A stretch of 5,164 nucleotides of DNA from positions 1 through 5,164 of the forward strand of contig CAMWLA010000090.1 in the NCBI GenBank assembly GCA_947174975.1, given 5' to 3'. The translations under genes were made by a program, and so were the position numbers. The notes beneath the pieces were generated by a model, which did no database searches, had not been told where the DNA came from, and saw only the letters and a list, made by a program, of their open reading frames with translations. This stretch comes from an uncultured Clostridia bacterium (GTDB lineage: Bacteria > Bacillota > Clostridia > Christensenellales > Borkfalkiaceae). Positions 1-5,037 of this stretch are shown piece after piece (within the stretch, counting starts at the first letter, position 1; every line of letters starts with the position of its first letter).

Positions 1-209
1 GGTGTATAATTGCTGGCGCGGTTGCAATAGGTTTATCCTTCACGGTGCTTGGCGAATATTTGCTTTTGGTTTCGATGTTTTTGTCTGTTACGGCGGTAAC
101 TTTTTTAAATCTTCAAAAAAAGATGAACAATTTTAAATGGCTGATTTATCTGCAAGTTACCGCATACGCGGTATTTGCTGCCGCAATTTTACTGTTCTTC
201 TTACTGTAA
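1..209 (+). CDS. C-terminal part of a multi-pass membrane protein (partial, start outside window)
   Basis: An open frame enters from the window edge (first full codon at 3) and stops with TAA at 207-209, giving 68 residues. They are strongly hydrophobic: a truncated helix at about residues 1-17, a helix at about 19-36 (LLLVSMFLSV), a short basic loop QKKMNNFK at 38-45, and a final helix at about 47-68 that runs to the C-terminus. By the positive-inside rule the KK-containing loop should be cytoplasmic, which places the C-terminus outside. Nothing here identifies a family, so the function is unknown. The next gene begins 44 bases downstream on the same strand with no independent strong promoter, so co-transcription is possible, although the inverted repeat at 238-298 could act as a terminator between them. 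The call rests on hydrophobicity and on the open frame to the window edge. Confidence 0.6.
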   Translation, partial: CIIAGAVAIGLSFTVLGEYLLLVSMFLSVTAVTFLNLQKKMNNFKWLIYLQVTAYAVFAAAILLFFLL

Positions 210-237
210 TTACTTAAATACAATTAAATAAGGGGTA

Positions 238-298
238 TAAAACCGCACCGCAAATGTCAATATTAAAGTGTATGGACAGAATTTGCGGTGCGGTTTTA
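238..298 (+). repeat. Perfect 18-bp inverted repeat overlapping the start of the next gene
   Basis: The left arm 238-255 (TAAAACCGCACCGCAAAT) is the exact reverse complement of the right arm 281-298, with a 25-base loop. The left arm ends in the first two bases of the ATG at 254, and the right arm is made of codons 10-15 of that gene. In RNA the stem would bury the start codon. It is GC-rich in the middle with an A-run on the left and a T-run on the right, like a bidirectional terminator, but the T-run is only four bases long and the loop is long for a terminator. It may terminate the upstream membrane-protein transcript, control translation of the downstream gene, or both. The repeat is certain; its role is inferred. 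Confidence 0.75.
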
Positions 299-628
299 AA
301 TAAAATTCACGCCTTGTCACCGACGGGGCGTTACGTAATTATCGACGAGGATGAGTTTTTCGACGCCTTCCCCGAAGACAGCGTAAGAAGCTTTGACGAG
401 CTTAAACGCTCGCTTACCCTTCTTTGCAGAGAGGGCTATATCGACGTGAAGTATTCGCGCGGGGAAACCTACTGCGTTGCACCCCTTAAAAGGTACGAGG
501 AAGAACTTCCCGTAGAGGAATACGTTGAAAGCGGCAGAGGTTTCAGAGTCGACCCCGTATTCATCTCCGCTTTTGCGGGCGGTGCGCTGGGCAGCCTTAT
601 AATCTCGCTGATATTCGCGTTTATCTGA
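254..628 (+). CDS. Small winged-helix-like protein with C-terminal membrane anchor (copy 1)
   Basis: This 124-residue protein has a cytoplasmic-looking domain at about 7-80 that alternates helix, helix and beta hairpin as in winged-helix folds. The pattern is an N-terminal helix (MDRICGAVLNKIHAL), a helix with DELKRSLTLLCREGYIDV at 48-65, and a wing-like strand pair KYSRGETYCVAPL at 66-78. An acidic linker (EEELPVEEYVESG, 82-94) leads to one hydrophobic helix at 101-124 that ends the protein, so it is probably tail-anchored with the domain inside. The same plan recurs in the next gene, one base downstream, which argues that both are real and related. The start is uncertain: ATG 254 lies 18 bases after the only purine run (AGGGG, 231-235), too far for normal spacing, and an in-frame ATG at 272 (residue 7) is an alternative with no good ribosome-binding site. 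Function is not recognised; DNA binding is an inference from fold pattern only. Confidence 0.75.
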   Translation: MSILKCMDRICGAVLNKIHALSPTGRYVIIDEDEFFDAFPEDSVRSFDELKRSLTLLCREGYIDVKYSRGETYCVAPLKRYEEELPVEEYVESGRGFRVDPVFISAFAGGALGSLIISLIFAFI

Positions 629-629
629 T

Positions 630-989
630 ATGCTTGCCAGAAACGAAAACGAGGTAATGCGCGCCGTCTACGACTTGTGCGACGGCACGGAAAGCTGCCT
701 TATTTCACCCGCCGAAATTATGTCGCTGCTGCCCGCAAAACGAAAATATAACTTAGAAAAAATAGACAGTATTCTGCACGCGCTTTCTTGCGACGGATAT
801 TTCGACCTTATCTCTTCCGAGAGAAAGGGCGAAAAAATGTACGTAATTAACTTGAAAGACGCGGGTTTTTCATACAAGCGGACTATTAAACAAAGGCGCC
901 GCGATATCGCTTTCCGCATCACCCTTGCCTTTATCGGCGCCGCGTCAACGTTTATATTCGGTTTAATTATCAAAGGCATTTTTGGTTAA
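630..989 (+). CDS. Small winged-helix-like protein with C-terminal membrane anchor (copy 2)
   Basis: This 119-residue protein follows the previous stop codon (TGA 626-628) by a single base and has no evident ribosome-binding site, so translation is probably coupled to the preceding gene. Domain plan: an N-terminal helix NENEVMRAVYDLCDG (5-19), LISPAEIMSLL (24-34), a helix IDSILHALSCDGYFDLISS (45-63) and a wing-like YVINLKD (71-77). A very basic stretch follows (KRTIKQRRRD, 83-92) and then one hydrophobic helix at about 93-117. The helix-then-GY(I/F)D(V/L) motif at 45-60 matches the first copy's 49-65, and both carry the anchor at the C-terminus, so the pair looks like an old tandem duplication. 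The basic stretch should hold the N-terminal domain in the cytoplasm. No transcription terminator is visible after the stop codon. The biochemical role is unknown; a membrane-tethered regulator is a hypothesis. Confidence 0.8.
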   Translation: MLARNENEVMRAVYDLCDGTESCLISPAEIMSLLPAKRKYNLEKIDSILHALSCDGYFDLISSERKGEKMYVINLKDAGFSYKRTIKQRRRDIAFRITLAFIGAASTFIFGLIIKGIFG

Positions 990-1003
990 TAACCTTATAA
1001 TAG

Positions 1004-1032
1004 TTGCTTTTTATTTTGAAATTTGTTAAAAT
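1004..1032 (+). promoter_or_regulatory. Predicted promoter of the gene at 1073 (extended -10)
   Basis: A -10 box TAAAAT at 1027-1032 is preceded by TG at 1024-1025 (extended -10), and a weak -35 TTGCTT lies at 1004-1009 with a 17-base spacer. Transcription would begin near 1039 and give a short leader. The surroundings are AT-rich, so other -10-like strings occur (a perfect TATAAT at 996-1001 has no partner -35). The new promoter fits the change from the tail-anchored pair to an unrelated gene. Confidence 0.5.
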
Positions 1033-1072
1033 AATTTTAATTAACTCAATTTAACGGTTTCAGAGGAAAGCT

Positions 1073-2377
1073 ATGAAGCATAAGAAATTATTTATATCGT
1101 TGACTGCAATACTTGCAGTATTCGTATTTTTCGGTATTTTCCTTTTAATGTGGTTTGTAGGAGATACCTATCCCGACTTTAAAAGATTCAGAAAGGAATT
1201 CGAAATCGAGGGACTTGACGACGGCGCGGTTCCGCAAGGAATTGCCGAGTATTACTCTCAGTACGAGATACTCGACGAGAACGGCAATTCGACGAAAAAG
1301 TATCAGCATTACTTTTTGACCAGTGCTTATATGAAGGACGGCTCCCCCTCACGCATATACGTAACGGGCAGTGAATCGGGTTACATAGGATCCGTAACAA
1401 TGCTCAACGAGGACGGCACGCCGCACGTAGGCCACGTGGGCGGAATTGCAACAAACTCTACAAGACTTTGGGTAACTTACGGCGACAGCATTTTAGTTGC
1501 GCAAGCAAGCGAAGAATACAAAAACGACAATATTCTTAAAGAAATAATTGCAAAAGCCACTAAAAACAGCAATCTCGAAGACGGCGAAGAAGAACAAAGC
1601 ATTCAGTTTACCGCGTCATTCAAGGCAAACTGCAACGCGGCTTACCTCTACTACTACCACGACCCCCGCTATACCACAACTTCTTACGACAGACTGTACG
1701 TAGGCGAGTTCTACCGCAAGGGCAATTACGAAACGGATAAATCGCACCGTCTTGAAACACCTAACGGTTACAAAAACACTTCGTTTATGTACGAATACAA
1801 AACGAACACAAGTACCTCGAATAAATACGGTCTCGATTTAATTGACAGCAGCAGTACTCCCGATAAAACCCTTTCGGACAACGTGCCTAAAATTCAAAAG
1901 ATATATTCGCTGCCCGAAAAGATACAGGGAATTGCGTTTTCCGGAAGAACGGGTTACGGTACGACGACCGGTTTGTTAATTCTTTCGCAGAGTTACGGAC
2001 TTGCCAACTCGCACCTCCTCTGCTTTGACTGGAGCAAGGTAAACGCGAAAAGCACGAAATACACCGACCTTTCAGAAAACGGACACAGCTTTGAATACGA
2101 CGGCGTTTACAGAACGGTAAGCAGTGACAAAAAATCGCCTTACAGCGACAAAGACTTGCTTGTATATTACGTGGACGAAGCCGACGGAGAAATGTTTGTA
2201 AACGATTATTCGGTACCTTCGATGTCCGAAGGAATGTGCACCGTCACGTTGCAAGGTTCAAGCACCGCCACGCAAGAGCGTGTTTACGTACTGTTTGAAT
2301 CGGGCTGTAAAAAATACAATTTGTTCACCCGCGAAAGCATTAAAAACATTTACAGCTTTATACCTAAAACAAAATAA
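1073..2377 (+). CDS. Membrane-anchored extracytoplasmic protein, probably beta-propeller-like
   Basis: The 434-residue protein starts at ATG 1073 behind a good ribosome-binding site (AGAGG 1062-1066, six bases before the ATG). Residues 2-5 are basic (KHKK) and 6-29 form one hydrophobic helix with no evident signal peptidase or lipobox site, so the rest should be anchored outside the membrane. The remainder is rich in Tyr, Ser, Thr and Gly with many short beta strands. Recurring blade-like phrases are PQGIAEYY (54-61), GHVGGIATNSTRLWVT (120-135), YDRLYVGEFY (205-214), PEKIQGIAFS (281-290), LILSQSYG (302-309), PSMSEGM (382-388) and RVYVLFESG (403-411). Alternating GI(A) turns and LWV/LYV/VYV strands are typical of YncE- or WD-type propellers, but no named family could be assigned from the sequence alone. 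An acidic low-complexity linker lies near 164-177. It has its own promoter and terminator, so it is probably monocistronic. Substrate or partner unknown; propellers usually bind proteins or ligands. Confidence 0.85.
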   Translation: MKHKKLFISLTAILAVFVFFGIFLLMWFVGDTYPDFKRFRKEFEIEGLDDGAVPQGIAEYYSQYEILDENGNSTKKYQHYFLTSAYMKDGSPSRIYVTGSESGYIGSVTMLNEDGTPHVGHVGGIATNSTRLWVTYGDSILVAQASEEYKNDNILKEIIAKATKNSNLEDGEEEQSIQFTASFKANCNAAYLYYYHDPRYTTTSYDRLYVGEFYRKGNYETDKSHRLETPNGYKNTSFMYEYKTNTSTSNKYGLDLIDSSSTPDKTLSDNVPKIQKIYSLPEKIQGIAFSGRTGYGTTTGLLILSQSYGLANSHLLCFDWSKVNAKSTKYTDLSENGHSFEYDGVYRTVSSDKKSPYSDKDLLVYYVDEADGEMFVNDYSVPSMSEGMCTVTLQGSSTATQERVYVLFESGCKKYNLFTRESIKNIYSFIPKTK

Positions 2378-2380
2378 ATT

Positions 2381-2412
2381 AAAAGATACCCTCTATCGGG
2401 TATCTTTTTTTT
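2381..2412 (+). terminator. Intrinsic terminator of the propeller-like gene
   Basis: GATACCC at 2385-2391 pairs with GGGTATC at 2398-2404 around a six-base loop (TCTATC), and the stem extends by four A-T pairs (2381-2384 with 2405-2408). Eight T residues (2405-2412) follow. It begins three bases after the stop codon TAA (2375-2377). Confidence 0.92.
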
Positions 2413-2421
2413 GTTAAACGG

Positions 2422-2450
2422 TTGCAAATTTAATTAATTACTGATATACT
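2422..2450 (+). promoter_or_regulatory. Predicted promoter of the structured leader and lipoprotein gene
   Basis: TTGCAA (2422-2427) and TATACT (2445-2450) are separated by 17 bases, and TG at 2442-2443 makes an extended -10 element. The start of transcription would fall near 2456-2458, which is the first bases of the left arm of the palindrome at 2455. A promoter placed to start exactly at the base of a long hairpin supports the reading of the region as an RNA element. Confidence 0.65.
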
Positions 2451-2473
2451 GTTTTTACCACCAAACAGAAAAA

Positions 2474-2536
2474 ATGAATAACTTTGAGATACTTGTACAC
2501 AATAGCCATAGGCATTGTGTATCTCTTGTGTGCTAA
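2474..2536 (+). CDS. Possible 20-residue leader peptide inside the hairpin (weak)
   Basis: ATG 2474 opens a 20-codon frame ending at TAA 2534-2536, entirely inside the palindrome. The peptide ends LVHNSHRHCVSLVC, with three His and two Cys. ATG lies about 17 bases after the predicted transcription start, and the bases before it (AAACAGAAAAA) contain no proper ribosome-binding site. The frame may be chance within a palindrome. It is listed because a short His-rich frame upstream of a terminator is the classical layout of translation-dependent attenuation, though a lipoprotein is not a usual target of His attenuation. Confidence 0.2.
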   Translation: MNNFEILVHNSHRHCVSLVC

Positions 2537-2594
2537 GTATTTTAAAGTTAGTATATTCTGTTTGTGTGGTAACAAATCGGAGATACTCGTGCAG

Positions 2595-2630
2595 GTGTGT
2601 TTCCGGTTTGGGAACACACTTTTATTTTTT
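2595..2630 (+). terminator. Intrinsic terminator inside the leader, just before the lipoprotein gene
   Basis: The arms 2595-2604 (GTGTGTTTCC) and 2610-2619 (GGGAACACAC) form ten pairs, one of them G-U, around loop GGTTT. They are followed by TTTT, an A and six more T (2620-2630). The hairpin is strong and stands between the leader promoter and the start codon, so transcription of the gene must depend on read-through or antitermination. No other promoter is visible between it and the gene. Confidence 0.85.
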
Positions 2631-2633
2631 ACA

Positions 2634-2638
2634 AGGAG
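2634..2638 (+). promoter_or_regulatory. Ribosome-binding site that sets the lipoprotein start
   Basis: AGGAG at 2634-2638 lies 12 bases before GTG 2651. The spacing is longer than usual, but no other start codon fits: the in-frame GTG at 2597 lies inside the terminator stem and upstream of this site, and a start at 2651 gives a clean lipoprotein signal peptide. Confidence 0.7.
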
Positions 2639-2650
2639 AAACTTAGCACA

Positions 2651-3415
2651 GTGAAAAAATTTGTTACCACAGCCATTTTAGGCATACTGTCAGCGACTTG
2701 CGCGCTTGCATTCACCGCTTGCGGAGGCAATAGCGGCGACAGCGAAAACAACAAACCCGCCGACCCCGAAACACAATGGAAAACCGCACTCGGCTACTTT
2801 GCGGTAGATTGGGATTATGAAGAATATGCACCGATTATGACCAACCGCGCAAGAATTAATTTTACTTGCAATTCAACCAACGTCAGCGAAGATGACGATT
2901 ATTCGGCTCACGGTTCTATATCGATGGACTTCGATAAGAAAGCCACGGATATGAACGGAATAATGGAAGGCTATTATCTGTGGAAGGACGGCGATATCTA
3001 TTATTCCACGGGCGACAGCGAGATAAAAGACGAGACCGGCGAATACGTAGATTGCTATTACAAGGCTACGATAAGCAAAGATGAATTCGATTTAATTAAC
3101 GAAGCCAACGTATTTTCTTATGCGGGCGGAATGATTATTTCGGAACTTGACCTTGTCAATAAGTATTCCGAATTTACATATTCCGAAGCAAAGGACGAAT
3201 ACACAGCAACCCTCAATTACGAAAAGAATTCGGGAACTTGCGATATAACGATTAAAATCAAAGACGGTAAACTTGCGTTTATGTCTGCAAATCTCCACAG
3301 CACGGAATACGGCGAATTAGGCTATACTTTCGAATACACTTACGGCACTACCGTAACAATACCCGATTTCTATTTAAACCTTGCACTCGGTGATACCCCC
3401 AAACCCCAAAACTGA
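2651..3415 (+). CDS. Predicted lipoprotein, beta-rich, unknown function
   Basis: From GTG 2651 the product has 254 residues. Residues 1-23 are a lipoprotein signal peptide: basic KK at 2-3, a hydrophobic core TTAILGILSATCALAF (6-21), then TAC with the lipidated Cys at 24, followed by a GG and a polar Ser/Asn/Asp tether (25-40). Phe at -3 is not the commonest lipobox residue. The mature part alternates short strands and turns: INFTCNSTN (69-77), GSISMDFDKK (88-97), YYLWKDGDIYYST (108-120), DEYTATLNY (182-190), CDITIKIKDGKLAFMSANL (197-215) and YGTTVTIPDF (231-240). This resembles the one-sided beta sheet of LolA/LppX-like lipoproteins that bind hydrophobic ligands, but that is a resemblance of pattern only. 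No catalytic motif is seen. Expression passes through the structured leader and terminator immediately upstream. The longer reading from GTG 2597 would put 18 residues before the signal peptide and is rejected. Confidence 0.85.
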   Translation: MKKFVTTAILGILSATCALAFTACGGNSGDSENNKPADPETQWKTALGYFAVDWDYEEYAPIMTNRARINFTCNSTNVSEDDDYSAHGSISMDFDKKATDMNGIMEGYYLWKDGDIYYSTGDSEIKDETGEYVDCYYKATISKDEFDLINEANVFSYAGGMIISELDLVNKYSEFTYSEAKDEYTATLNYEKNSGTCDITIKIKDGKLAFMSANLHSTEYGELGYTFEYTYGTTVTIPDFYLNLALGDTPKPQN

Positions 3416-3438
3416 TAAAAAACAAATCCTGCACAAAT

Positions 3439-3474
3439 AAAAAAGGCGGTGCGCTTACAGCGCACCGCCTTTTT
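3439..3474. terminator. Bidirectional terminator between convergent genes
   Basis: The arms 3440-3454 and 3460-3474 are perfect reverse complements (15 pairs, core GGCGGTGCGC) around loop TTACA. An A-run on the left (3439-3444) and a T-run on the right (3470-3474) give a U tract on both strands. It lies 24 bases after the lipoprotein stop and ten bases beyond the peptidase stop, so it can serve both genes. Confidence 0.93.
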
Positions 3475-3483
3475 AATGTTCAA

Positions 3484-4851
3484 TTATTTTATGAATGCAC
3501 AGCAAGCTTTGTACAAAGAGTAAACGTCGGCCTTGGAAATAAGCTCGTAAGGGGCGTGCATCGAGAGAACGGGAACGCCTACGTCAACAGTTTCGATGCC
3601 GAGATTTGCAATATACATAGCAACGGTACCGCCGCCGCCCGCGTCAACCGCGCCCAGCTCGCCCGTCTGCCAATATACGCCGTTATCTTCCAAGATATCG
3701 CGGATAAAGCCCATATATTCGGCGGAAGCGTCGTTTGAAGACGACTTGCCGCGTGCGCCCGTATATTTAGAAATTGCGGCGCCGCAAGAAACCACGGTGG
3801 TGTTGCGCTTTTCGAAAACAGAGCTGTAAGCGGGGTCGAAGCCCGCCGTTACGTCCGCTGAAATGCACATAGAATTGTATCTTACTTCGATGGGGTTTGC
3901 ACCGAACGAATTTGCGATAGTGTCGATTACGTCGCAGATAACTTTGCTTTGCATACCCGTGTTGCCGTTGCTGCCAACCTCTTCCTTATCGGCAAATACC
4001 GACAGAACCGTATGAGGGGAATCGATATCGAAAATAGCTTTCATTTCGGGGTAAGCGCAGACCTTGTCGTCGTGGCCGTAAGCGGAAATCAACGCGCCGT
4101 CGAAACCGACGTCCCTTGCCTTTCCGGCGGGAACGAAGCAGAGTTCCGAGCACTGGAAGTCGATTTCGGTGATGCCGTACTTCTTATTTAAAAGCTTTAA
4201 TACGGCAGCCTTTACGCACTCCTTCTCGTCCTCGTCGTCAACTGCGGGCAGTCCGCCGATTACTGCGTTAAGGCTTTCGCCGTCGATAGCCTTGCCCAAG
4301 GTTTTAGCCGCTTGCTCCGCGCCCAGATGGGGAAGAATGTCGGTTATATAGAAAATGGGGTCGTTTTCGTCCTCGCCCACTACTATATGCTTTTTCTCGC
4401 CGCCGCGCAGCATTACCACGCCATGGAGAGCTAAGGGAATTGCCGTCCACTGATATTTTTTGATACCGCCGTAGTAATGGGTTTTAAGATAGCAAAGCCC
4501 CGCTTCCTCATACATAGGGTTGGGTTTTAAATCGAGTCTCGGGGAATCGACGTGCGCAACCATAATTCTTACGCCGTCCTTTGCAACGTCCTCGGTACCC
4601 ACACTGATTAAGAATACGTTCTTTTCGCGGTTGATAAAGTAGCGCTTGTCGCCGGCTTTCAGTTTTTCGGAAAAGCTGAACGGCTTGAAGCCGTGAGCTT
4701 CCGCCTCTTTCTTTGCTTCTATTGCGGCGTCGCGCTCCGTCTTGGAATTATCGAGAAATTTTTTGTAGCCTTCAGCAAAGTCGTAAATTTTTTCAAGTTC
4801 TTTGCCGTCGGCTTCTTTATATACGTTTTTACGCTTATATTTAAGTTCCAT
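3484..4851 (-). CDS. M18 family zinc aminopeptidase (aspartyl aminopeptidase type)
   Basis: This 455-residue protein is full length for bacterial M18 enzymes, which remove N-terminal residues from peptides in the cytosol and form large tetrahedral oligomers. Family-defining features are in order. AHVDSPRLDLKPNP (99-112) carries the first metal ligand His100 and the assisting Asp102. YYGGIKKYQW lies at 126-135. SAYGHDDKVCAYP (256-268) carries the bridging metal ligand Asp261. FADKEEVGSNG (286-296) holds the Glu290-Glu291 pair, general base and metal ligand. CISADVTAGFDPAY (329-342) contains metal ligand Asp333. GGGGTVAMYIANLG (405-418) precedes VLSMHAPYE (428-436) with the last ligand His432. 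All five expected ligands are present, so it should be active. There is no signal peptide. Start ATG at 4849-4851 follows AGGAGA (4858-4863) by about seven bases. It has its own promoter and converges on the lipoprotein gene. Assignment of residues to roles is by family analogy. Confidence 0.95.
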   Translation of the reverse strand: MELKYKRKNVYKEADGKELEKIYDFAEGYKKFLDNSKTERDAAIEAKKEAEAHGFKPFSFSEKLKAGDKRYFINREKNVFLISVGTEDVAKDGVRIMVAHVDSPRLDLKPNPMYEEAGLCYLKTHYYGGIKKYQWTAIPLALHGVVMLRGGEKKHIVVGEDENDPIFYITDILPHLGAEQAAKTLGKAIDGESLNAVIGGLPAVDDEDEKECVKAAVLKLLNKKYGITEIDFQCSELCFVPAGKARDVGFDGALISAYGHDDKVCAYPEMKAIFDIDSPHTVLSVFADKEEVGSNGNTGMQSKVICDVIDTIANSFGANPIEVRYNSMCISADVTAGFDPAYSSVFEKRNTTVVSCGAAISKYTGARGKSSSNDASAEYMGFIRDILEDNGVYWQTGELGAVDAGGGGTVAMYIANLGIETVDVGVPVLSMHAPYELISKADVYSLYKACCAFIK

Positions 4852-4879
4852 CGTCTTTCTCCTACGAATATTTTAATAT

Positions 4880-4908
4880 ACTATATCACCGCAGCCGAAA
4901 AAAGTCAA
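4880..4908 (-). promoter_or_regulatory. Predicted promoter of the M18 aminopeptidase gene
   Basis: On the - strand TTGACT (4908-4903) and TATAGT (4885-4880) are separated by 17 bases, and TGA directly before TATAGT makes it an extended -10. This is the best sigma-A-type promoter in the window and would give a transcript start near 4873, a short distance before the ribosome-binding site at 4863-4858. The inverted repeat at 4915-4964 ends seven bases upstream of the -35 box. Confidence 0.8.
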
Positions 4909-4914
4909 ATATAC

Positions 4915-4964
4915 AAATCACGAAAAATAACGCGCTATTCTGCGCGCGTAATTTTTCGTGATTT
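4915..4964. repeat. Long inverted repeat, first of a hairpin cluster
   Basis: AAATCACGAAAAAT (4915-4928) is the exact reverse complement of 4951-4964. After one A/A mismatch (4929/4950) the stem continues as ACGCGC (4930-4935) with GCGCGT (4944-4949) around an eight-base loop. The total is 20 pairs. It lies immediately upstream of the peptidase promoter. It does not end in a U tract on either strand outside the stem, so it is not a simple intrinsic terminator. An operator or a cruciform/REP-like element are possible readings. Confidence 0.8.
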
Positions 4965-4981
4965 GAGAGGCGCCGCCTCTC
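4965..4981. repeat. Short GC-rich hairpin, second of the cluster
   Basis: GAGAGGC (4965-4971) pairs perfectly with GCCTCTC (4975-4981) around a GCC loop. It abuts the previous repeat with no spacer and the next one with none. Confidence 0.7.
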
Positions 4982-5023
4982 TGCCCGCAATCATAAGGGC
5001 AAACACATATATAATTGCGGGCA
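4982..5023. repeat. Inverted repeat, third of the cluster
   Basis: TGCCCGCAAT (4982-4991) is the exact reverse complement of ATTGCGGGCA (5014-5023). Three further pairs (4993-4995 with 5010-5012) follow after one mismatch. The loop is about 14 bases and contains a second GGGC. No coding frame of credible length uses this stretch. Confidence 0.75.
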
Positions 5024-5037
5024 TTCACACTGCCGAG

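Larger units (their letters stand above)
2455..2630 (+). ncRNA. Structured 5' leader or small RNA: long imperfect hairpin plus terminator
   Basis: The predicted transcript folds, by hand, as follows. The closing stem pairs 2455-2470 with 2556-2572 (16 pairs, one bulged T at 2565). An internal loop follows (2471-2478 / 2551-2555). The second stem pairs 2479-2494 with 2535-2550 (16 pairs, two of them G-U). A 3'-side bulge (2522-2534) leads to an apical stem, 2496-2503 with 2514-2521 plus 2505-2507 with 2511-2513, around a three-base loop. A short linker (2573-2594) then leads to an intrinsic terminator at 2595-2630, and the lipoprotein ribosome-binding site begins four bases later. This order (promoter, folded RNA, terminator, gene) is that of an attenuator or riboswitch-type leader, or of a free small RNA with some read-through. 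I could not match it to any riboswitch, T-box, SRP or 6S RNA consensus I know. A small transposable palindrome is the alternative. Confidence 0.6.

Noticed and set aside
668..979. 103-codon - strand frame opposite the second tail-anchored protein
   Set aside because: It is a shadow of the + strand gene, with no ribosome-binding site and no independent promoter.
996..1001. Perfect TATAAT as the -10 of the gene at 1073
   Set aside because: No -35-like hexamer lies 16-18 bases upstream; the extended -10 at 1027-1032 is the better candidate.
2455..2572. Miniature inverted-repeat transposable element
   Set aside because: The palindrome could be one, but I see no target-site duplication beside it, and the promoter placed at its foot with a terminator after it fits an RNA element better. 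A genome copy count would settle this.
2455..2630. 6S RNA, T-box or a known riboswitch
   Set aside because: The long hairpin recalls 6S RNA in outline, but I could not find its central bubble pattern, a T-box sequence, or any riboswitch core motif I know. A covariance-model search would be decisive.
2597..2650. N-terminal extension of the lipoprotein from GTG 2597
   Set aside because: This start lies in the terminator stem and upstream of the ribosome-binding site (2634-2638), and it would put 18 non-signal residues before a clean lipoprotein signal peptide. GTG 2651 is preferred.
3556..4351. Several + strand frames antisense to the M18 aminopeptidase
   Set aside because: They overlap a full-length gene with all expected catalytic motifs and show only low-complexity residues typical of antisense frames.
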